A stretch of 64,000 nucleotides of DNA from Sciurus carolinensis (lineage: Eukaryota > Chordata > Mammalia > Rodentia > Sciuridae). This document shows, one piece after another, positions 57,251 to 64,000 of this stretch. The position numbers and the translations under genes are program-made. The stretch is from the NCBI RefSeq assembly GCF_902686445.1, contig NC_062232.1, positions 12,693,105 to 12,757,104 on the forward strand. Reading direction: 5' to 3'. The notes beneath the pieces are model-generated. The model was not told the DNA's origin and made no database searches. It saw only the letters and a program-made list of their open reading frames with translations. How positions within the stretch are numbered: the stretch's first letter is position 1; each line of letters starts with the position of its first letter.

Positions 57251-59754
57251 GAATGTCTTATATTAAAGCATTTCTTACTGTTTTGAGGTTATCCGTGTGT
57301 CTTTCTCCTTCCCTGGACTTTAGATGTCCCAGGAAAAAGAATCTGTTTGCCCATCAGTGTATCCCTAGTGATTAAAGGTCTGGGATATGATTGCTATTCA
57401 GTATCTATGGAACGAATGAATATTCAAGTCAGTATTGATCCAGTCAAGTTTAAAGGAATTTACTTCTTGTAGTAGATCAGCTTTCTTTTGGCATATTTCA
57501 GCTTAATGGTATGTGGAATGTCGTGTACTCCTTCCATATGCCCTTATTTCATCCTTGAAATACTTAGTGGATATGGAACTTGAGTACCAGCATGAAGATT
57601 AGATGATTGCTGAAGTACACGAAGGTAGACGTGGTCTTATTTTAATAGATGCCAAACTTTAAAATATAAAATGGACTCAGAGGTTTTTTTTTCATTCAGA
57701 ACAACATAGAGCAGTTTCCATATCTCTTGCAATGTATGACATACTCCTGAACTTAGTCAAGCCTGTCAATAAGTGGACCTCACATGCTTTTGAAATCTGT
57801 GATGTACCCACTAGGGACTATATGTGAATTAGAAGCGTATCTGAGGTGATTCTAGCCCTCTAAGCTGAAACCTATGTAAAGATACTTAAAAACAGTTGAC
57901 ATGTTCAAACTGTGTAGTACTCACTCACCATGATTATCAAAAAGATACATATTTTTTAAAGGATACACAAATGATTTTTTTAACCAATTTAAAATGTACA
58001 TTTAGAAGCCAGGGGAAAAAGAGGGTGGTAGGTTAGCACACTTAGTGAACATGACTGAAGGATCACAATATGTATGGATTACACAGTATTCATATGCCCT
58101 CTCTCTTTGTCATATGCCTTTTCAGTTCTAGGGAGTAGGAGCTTTCCTTGCTAGCTTAAGTTTTCTTGAAAAGGAGGAGGATTTGGGATTCTCATGGGAA
58201 CCACAACAAATGAGAGATAAGGAGTGACCCAGTGGTCCATAGAGGCAGTATTTTTGATTGTTCATGTTTGTTCTGCCATTATGAACCTTGCCTAGTTGCT
58301 TTGAGTTTGCCTTCCTGTCCTCTTACCTTTCAGCTGCCAACAACCTTCCTTGCCCCCTCCTCTTGTATTGATTGCTTCCTTACTTACCTCACAGGTTCTG
58401 CTGACCCTTGGTTTTCTAACCCCCTCATGAGACCCACCTGATCCCTTCTCCACATCATGTCCTACTCTTCATTTGTTCAGGTTCTTCTTTTACTACTTGT
58501 TAACCTTTATACTTCTTGTCTACATCTCTGAGAATGAGCATCTGTCCTAAGTCATTCTTGCAAGAGGAGAGCTTTCTGTGCCAGAGTACCTCAAAGACCA
58601 GTGCACTGTGTGCCCACCCACCCTTACCCTGACTCAGTCAGGTGAGACCAGGCATGAGGTGGATCATTTGGTCCATGTCTGGGTACTGACTCCACCTTTG
58701 TAGAAGGGCCAGGGAATGGGCAGTGCCCTGTGTTGTCTCTGCGGGCACAGGAAGTGCATGGAGAGCCTTTTGGGGCACTAGAGCTCACAGAATTTGAGAA
58801 GGCTTGGATCAGAGGAAGAGTATTCTGGGAAGAAGACTTAAATTTGACCTATAAATAGTGAGTACATGGGCAATCAGAAGCCTGCTGAGAGTGAGCAAGG
58901 GGGGAGTTTGGATTCTGAGGGTCCTGAAGGCCAGGTAGAGGAGGTAGATCGATAATCTGTTTGTAAGCAGACAATCACTCCGTCCTGTTCATTTCTGATT
59001 CTTGCTCTCAGAATAGCCTTGAGACCTACTAAGAGACCTCTGAGGCCCCCTCAAGTGTGAGGTGATATGGAGAAGAAAGGGAGAAGGTGGTCATGAGACT
59101 GGAAAAAGAGCAAACACTGGCTGACATTAACCACTGGGTAGGGTAGTTTCCTTACCAGGAGGGAAGGGGTGTATTTAGGGGAATAAGGAGCTTCCATTTT
59201 ACAATCAGGGAATGTAGTGGGCCAACACTCAGCATGGAGACTTCTGTGCCTTCATTCCCTGGGAAGTATGGGAACTAAACTTCTGACCGGGGTCCTGTCT
59301 GCTTCATGAACTATCACTGCCCACTTCATTGTTCACTCCTAAGTGTTCATTTTTGTCTCTTCTGTCTATACCCTGCTGTTCAGGTTCCTTTGCTCTTGCT
59401 CTTTCTGTCAGAGGTGACTTGAAGGGCAGTACTCCTGTGAGTTCTCCATGTTATAATGTGATCTGTAATCCAGTTCAATTCCAGCTGGCATCCCTCCACC
59501 CTGCATTCTACCTCTGAACTCTGTTAAACATCTGGGTTCATTCAGAAAGTACTGCTAGGGCATAGCTTTGGAATTTGGTGGGAGCATTTTGGAAAGTTGT
59601 GGAGTCTGTTGATCACCCAGATTGACTTTTAATCTTTCTTTATATTGTTTGTTTATTGTTAGAATGATAGGGATTTCTGAAAAAAATTCAGATAGATGCA
59701 AACCAGTTCAAAACGTCCTGATGTGCAGAACCAGAGATTAAAAACAGACCATTA

Positions 59755-59935
59755 TTTGCTGTGTGCAAGGGTTCACTAACACATGGGCAAGTTCCTTAAG
59801 CTCTCTCAGGAAAGGATAATAAATAATACTTGCTATGCCTACCTTTTAAAAATCTGGAGAGACTTAAAAAGAGGGGTGTGTGAAATTCTTTATAAATGTT
59901 AAAGCACTCTGTGAACCTAAGGTATTAACTTGTGA
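59755..59935 (+). mobile_element. MIR-like fossil
   Basis: GGGCAAGTTCCTTAAGCTCT, AGGATAATAAATAATACTTG and AATGTTAAAGCACTCTGTGA, weak MIR order. Confidence 0.5.
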
Positions 59936-61401
59936 ACAGCAACTTCCTGAGCATTTAAAAGTGGTTTGATTTACATTTGGTAGAAATTAATCTAGTATGA
60001 AAGTGACATAATGATTATTAATATCTAACAACCACGTATCTCCCATCTTCTTTATGTGACCTTCCTTGTGACTGTCCTAAAGGAACAGATGCTTTCTTTC
60101 AAGAGCAGCCCCTTTGCTAGGTGCATTCCTACTTAGCGCTTCTAGGAATATTCATTCTTCTGGTGGTGTTTCATCTCATTCTCCCAGCACTCTCAGAGCA
60201 CCTTTAGTCCAAGGTTTCAGGTGTCCAAATGATATTTTACTTCAAAGTTGACATCACAAGGTTATATCACAGCTCAAAAATTTATGCATCCTCATTTCTT
60301 CTCCATACATTGTGGAGAGGGAGACAGGTGTTCCTGGGAAGCATTGATTTCTGGAATGTTGTGTGTTTGGGGGCTTGGGGTAAAGGAGATGGTTTGGTTT
60401 CTTTTCTGGGGATAGTGAGTAGAATACCTTCCCAATTATTAGTTCCTTGACAGTGTGTTCAGAAGTAGGCAACTGGATGACTGCTTAGTGTAATACCTCC
60501 CTTTCTATCCTAGTCTCTCTTTGTCCTAAAACTTACCCTTCTTGTGTTCACTTCTTGGTTCCATGAAAGTGGCCCTTGGCAAGTAGCACCTTAATTTTGG
60601 AGTGATGGGAAGGATTAAACAGAACCATTGCTATTTTTCCTCCCTATCATCGAATCACCATTTTTGTTTCTTTCCCCAAGACCTGCCATAGCTTGTTTTC
60701 TCCTGTGCTGCTCTGATTTTCTGGGCTCCTAAATCTTCAAATTTGACATGCCCGCCCTCTAGTGGCAGGTCTGATGCACCCCTTGTTACCCTGTTTATTG
60801 TGGTACCATGACAACTGTTTTCTTCACTCACCTCTATTAGTTTTGTCCCCAACTTACACGTGTGGAAAGACAGGGTCTATGATGTTGACTTGCCACTCAT
60901 GTAGGACCTAGGGACACGGGATTTCAATTGGAGCTTTTCACTCCTGGATTTACACAGTATGAATGCAACAGAAAAAATGATCATGTGGTTATAGCTATAT
61001 GGGTGGGTTTTGTTCCTGGTTTAAAAAGAATCCAGATTGTTTTATCCTCCACTCAGCTGATCTGAAAGGATCAGAGTGTGGTGAATAGTTGGAGATAAGA
61101 ATGATTGACTTTTTAAAAAAATCCTTCCTTCATCACATTGAAAAATTTTCTTGTTATTCACCAGGAGTTCAGTATTTCATGTTCAGTCCTGTTAATAGCA
61201 TTGAGGAAAACAAAATGTATAAAACTTGATGTCTACCTATAAATTTATGTTGTAGTCACATTATACTTATGAGGCAGTTAAATTTGTTCCCTTAGGGAAA
61301 AAATTAAATATAATGCCTTATAACTTTTTTTTTGTTGACGTACTTTACCTCATCTCACTAAGAGCAGGTTCTCTGAGCATTTCCTTTTTATTTTTTTAAA
61401 G

Positions 61402-61540
61402 TCCTTTTCAGTGGAGAGAGAACTGCAGGATAACAACAGTAATTACCCAGATGAACCCTGGAGGATAACAGAAGAACAGCGGGAGTACTATGTCAATCAG
61501 TTCCGATCCCTTCAGCCGGACCCAAGTTCCTTCATTTCAG
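61402..61540 (+). CDS. REPS2: REPS2 internal exon: start of second EH domain
   Basis: A 139-bp exon in phase 0: 46 codons plus one base. It reads SFSVERELQDNNSNYPDEPW, then RITEEQREYYVNQFRSLQPD and PSSFISG (the Gly codon completes in the next, unseen exon). From PW-RITEEQREYYVNQF onward it is the first helix and loop of an EH domain, the type that recognises NPF peptides in epsin-like partners. Acceptor is TTTTTTTAAAG (AG at 61400-61401) after a T-rich tract, and donor is GTGAGA from 61541. The phase agrees with the upstream exon ending at Arg. The remainder of EH2, the proline-rich region and the coiled-coil RALBP1-binding tail must lie downstream. No stop or frameshift is seen. Confidence 0.94.
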
Positions 61541-61784
61541 GTGAGAACATGGAATCCTTGGACATTGTTCTCTTATGAATTACAGTAGGCATCTTGAGAA
61601 ATAGTTCATTCAAAATGATTATGACAACCTTTTGTGATTTCAATTTGTTTTCCTCTGAGGTGGAATTTCTTATCAAGTATAAATCACACAGAAAGAAAGT
61701 TGGCAATAACTTTGGGAAAATTATTTTTCCATTTCAAAGAGGTTAGATGGGATTTTTGGGGGAAACTGGTCCAGACCCTGCACT

Positions 61785-61990
61785 TTATTAGCTGAAGCAG
61801 TACAATTTTTTTCTGGGTGCATATTAATTGTACATAATAATTATTGTCATTGTGGCATACTTGTACATGCATATAACAAATTTGATCAGTTTCACTCCCT
61901 AATAACTCCCTTTCCCTTCCTTCCTCCTCTGACCCCCTTTCTCTACCATTAATGGTCTTCCCCATCTACTTTCATGAGATCCCTTTTTTA
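61785..61990 (-). repeat. Interspersed repeat resembling an L1 3' end
   Basis: GTACATAATAATTATTGTCA, CATACTTGTACATGCATATA and CTAATAACTCCCTTTCCCTT, with a C/T-rich block. Similar in layout to the complement of the 31.6-kb repeat. Family not assigned. Confidence 0.4.
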
Positions 61991-62739
61991 CCCCTGCAGC
62001 ATTTCTTAAAATGGCAGATTGTAGCACCAAGGGGACACCTCAGACTGCTTATTCATTATTTTAGAGTCAGAGCAAGGACAAGAGTGTAGCCTTCTGAGGA
62101 GTCTCCTTATGTTTTATATACCCTTAGAAACTCAAATTCTTGCTTGTTTTCTTTAGCTTAAGTCTTTTGCCTCTGGTTTTTCTGAGAGAAATTAAAATAT
62201 AGGAGGAAAATTGGCTAGCGTTTTCCCACATGTAGTTCTTCTTGTTTGTCTTCAGATGTATGTATTCCTGTTGAGTTCTTGTGTAAAATTCAACCTGAGA
62301 GGAATTGATTTAATTCCTGTGTGTTTATATTTTACAAGACTGAAAACTAAATAGTGACTAGTAGAATTTGGGAGAAAAATTCATAAACTGTCTTTTTATA
62401 TGTCAATTTTGAAGAATAACAGTATGTTCTTATAATTGTAACCTGACATATTTAAATTTGGACTAAGATTAGTCTTCTATGAAATAAGATGTGTAATGGA
62501 GATACATTTGTGTAAATAAATGTAAACGTTACTTGCTGACTGGTGGTAATGGCTTTATTGAAGGTGGAATAATGTAGCTGTAACAAATTAATGTTATCAT
62601 GATTTTAAAAAAGTAAGGAGAAACCCAGATTGTATGTATTGACCGTTTGCTAACCTTACCCCCTGCTCAGGTGATTTCCTTCACAATGTATGTAGACATT
62701 TAGCCAGATACAAATAGGTACTTGTTAGAAATGTTTTTA

Positions 62740-63345
62740 TTTACTTTCAAATTTTACTTTTCAAAATTTCAAATGTAGATACAAGTAGACTGACTAGTAC
62801 CCCTATGTACCTATCACACATTTTATCTGTATTCTGTCTTAGCCCAGATGATTTTCAAATGCAGTTATCATACCATTTCACTTAAAAATATTTCAGGATG
62901 TGTCTCTAAAGATAAGGTCTCTTTAAAAATACCATACTTCATTGGCGCATGTAAAAAAACCCCACACATTCCTTAATATCAAGTCTTCATTGTTCAGATT
63001 TCCCTGGTTATCTCATAAATGCCTTTAAAATGAAGTTTAATTACAGTTAAGAGATGTTAATACATTATGACTAGGTTATCTTTTAAAAAAACTTTATTGA
63101 GATATAATTCACATACCATAAGATTTATCACTCCAAGTGTGCAGGTCAGTGATTTTAGTATTTTCTCAGCCTATATTCACAATCTTAAGTTTAGAACATT
63201 TTCATCACCCACCAGTAAACCAGCTACTGGTTGGCAGTTATTCCCCATTCCTGCCCTCCCCACCTCCTAGTCCTAGATAACCACCAATCTACCTTCACTC
63301 TGTGTAGATTTACCTATTTTGGACAATTCAATTAAATGTAATCTC
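62740..63345 (-). mobile_element. Old L1 (L1M-type) 3' UTR fossils, antisense
   Basis: TACCCCTATGTACCTATCAC, CAGGATGTGTCTCTAAAGAT and AATATCAAGTCTTCATTGTT are in the first part. CTTTATTGAGATATAATTCA, GAACATTTTCATCACCCACC and TTTACCTATTTTGGACAATT are in the second. Confidence 0.65.
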
Positions 63346-63576
63346 CTTTTGTGATGGTATGGTGGTGGGGCTTGGGTTTATATTTCTTATTAGGACAGAA
63401 TCAAAGGCAGGAACTCTCAGGCTTTCTTCTCAGCTTCGTCCTTTACTGGTGGCAACCAGGGCACAGTTCAACTTCTTAGCTGTTTGTTTCCTTGTGCGTT
63501 CTACCTAACTTCTCTGGGACAGTATGGTTACCACTAACTCTCTACTGTCTGAAGGCCAGGCCAGGCCAGGTCTTTT

Positions 63577-63702
63577 AAAATTTTTAGTTGTGGATGGACA
63601 CAATACCTTTATTTTATTTATTTTTATGTGGTACTGAGGATTGAACCCAGTGCCTCACTTGTGCCAGGCAAGCGCTCCACCATTGAGCTACAAGCCCAGT
63701 CC
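63577..63702 (-). mobile_element. ID SINE with conserved extended tail, antisense
   Basis: TTTAGTTGTGGATGGACACA, TTTTTATGTGGTACTGAGGA and GCAAGCGCTCCACCATTGAG. Flanked by CAGGCCAGGTCTT / CAGGCCACGTCTT. Confidence 0.86.
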
Positions 63703-63761
63703 TCAGGCCACGTCTTGAGATGTGAATTTGAGTCTAGTGATGTTTTTGGTTTTTTGTTTTT

Positions 63762-63845
63762 TGTTTTTGTACTGTGGATTGAACCCAGGGGGCGCTCAAC
63801 CATTGAGCAGCATCTCCAGCCCTTTTTATTTTTTATTTTGAGACA
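63762..63845 (-). mobile_element. Truncated composite SINE, antisense
   Basis: TACTGTGGATTGAACCCAGG, CAACCATTGAGCAGCATCTC and CCCTTTTTATTTTTTATTTT, ending at GAGACAG. The B1-like half is absent. Confidence 0.8.
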
Positions 63846-64000
63846 GAAAAATATTTTCCAAGATATCTATCTTTGTTTGGTGGGATTAATAGTGTTAATA
63901 TTCTTATTTTTGCTTGATTTTTCTACCACAATTGTGTATTACTTTTTCACCCTTTATAAATAATTTTGAAATTTGTCTTTTGAATTTTTAGTAAAATTTT

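Larger units (their letters stand above)
37783..61401 (+). other. REPS2: REPS2 intron, 23.6 kb
   Basis: The largest intron here. It contains clustered ID/composite SINEs (39.0-43.6 kb), a ~380-bp inverted duplication (42.13-43.18 kb), an LTR-like stretch (43.6-44.0 kb), two young antisense L1 3' ends (44.0 and 47.1 kb), a long GT microsatellite (48.2 kb), MIR/L2 fossils, and a twin-primed L1 inside a MER5A (55.3-57.3 kb). 37783-39010, 45120-46330, 48260-49290, 50350-51800, 53460-54950 and 57260-61400 are mostly unique-looking intron with no supported exon. Confidence 0.85.
61541..64000 (+). other. REPS2: REPS2 intron, 5' part, running off the window
   Basis: Starts with donor GTGAGA. It contains a short repeat resembling an L1 3' end (61785-61990), an old antisense L1 3' end (62740-63345) and two antisense SINEs. 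61541-61780 and 62000-62730 show no recognisable element. No further REPS2 exon is visible before the end of the window. Confidence 0.8.

Noticed and set aside
8947..61540. Assignment to the paralogue REPS1
   Set aside because: The residues after AQSG and the whole linker (SPTMSPLASPPSSPP, APYEARQPLVQPEG) fit REPS2 and not REPS1 as I know them.

Overview
The window is mammalian nuclear DNA: AT-rich, intron-dominated and full of interspersed repeats. The repeats point to a squirrel-family rodent (ground squirrel, marmot or similar). Dozens of SINEs carry a 7SL/B1-like part joined to an ID (tRNA-like) part, there are simple ID elements, and young LINE-1 copies share one distinctive 3' end. Species cannot be settled from the sequence alone. 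The only protein-coding gene I can support is an internal part of REPS2 (RalBP1-associated Eps15-homology protein 2, also called POB1) on the + strand. Five exons join in one continuous frame at 8947-9070, 29723-29871, 32336-32462, 37685-37782 and 61402-61540, with phases 0>1, 1>0, 0>1, 1>0, 0>1 and GT-AG splice sites throughout. They encode about 212 residues: the end of the first EH domain, the Ser/Pro-rich linker, and the start of the second EH domain. The gene's promoter, first exons and C-terminal half lie outside the window. The 32336 exon has a tandem AAGCAG (NAGNAG) acceptor that can include or skip one Gln codon. Layout: 1-8946 intron with four SINEs and an antisense L2; 9071-29722 (20.7 kb) intron with an L2, an old near-full-length antisense L1 (about 13.56-20.95 kb) packed with later SINEs, MER20, MER5A-like and other hAT fossils, and MIRs; 29872-32335 and 32463-37684 shorter introns with a tandem purine-rich repeat pair, a MIR, an old L1 and a rearranged young L1; 37783-61401 (23.6 kb) intron with a ~380-bp inverted duplication, two young antisense L1 3' ends carrying telomere-like motifs, and a twin-primed L1 inserted into a MER5A; 61541-64000 intron with old L1 and SINE fragments. 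No tRNA, rRNA, CRISPR or bacterial-type features were found, and I found no evidence of an undescribed molecular system. The most notable observations are structural: the near-identical inverted repeat at 42.13-43.18 kb next to a long purine tract, the order-scrambled L1 at 36.66-37.23 kb, the telomere-like motif in the L1 3' UTR, the NAGNAG acceptor, and a perfect 11-bp-stem hairpin near 28.43 kb. REPS2 acts with RALBP1/Ral and epsin-type NPF proteins in receptor endocytosis; this comes from knowledge of the family. What the sequence itself shows is the exon structure and the EH-domain motifs.
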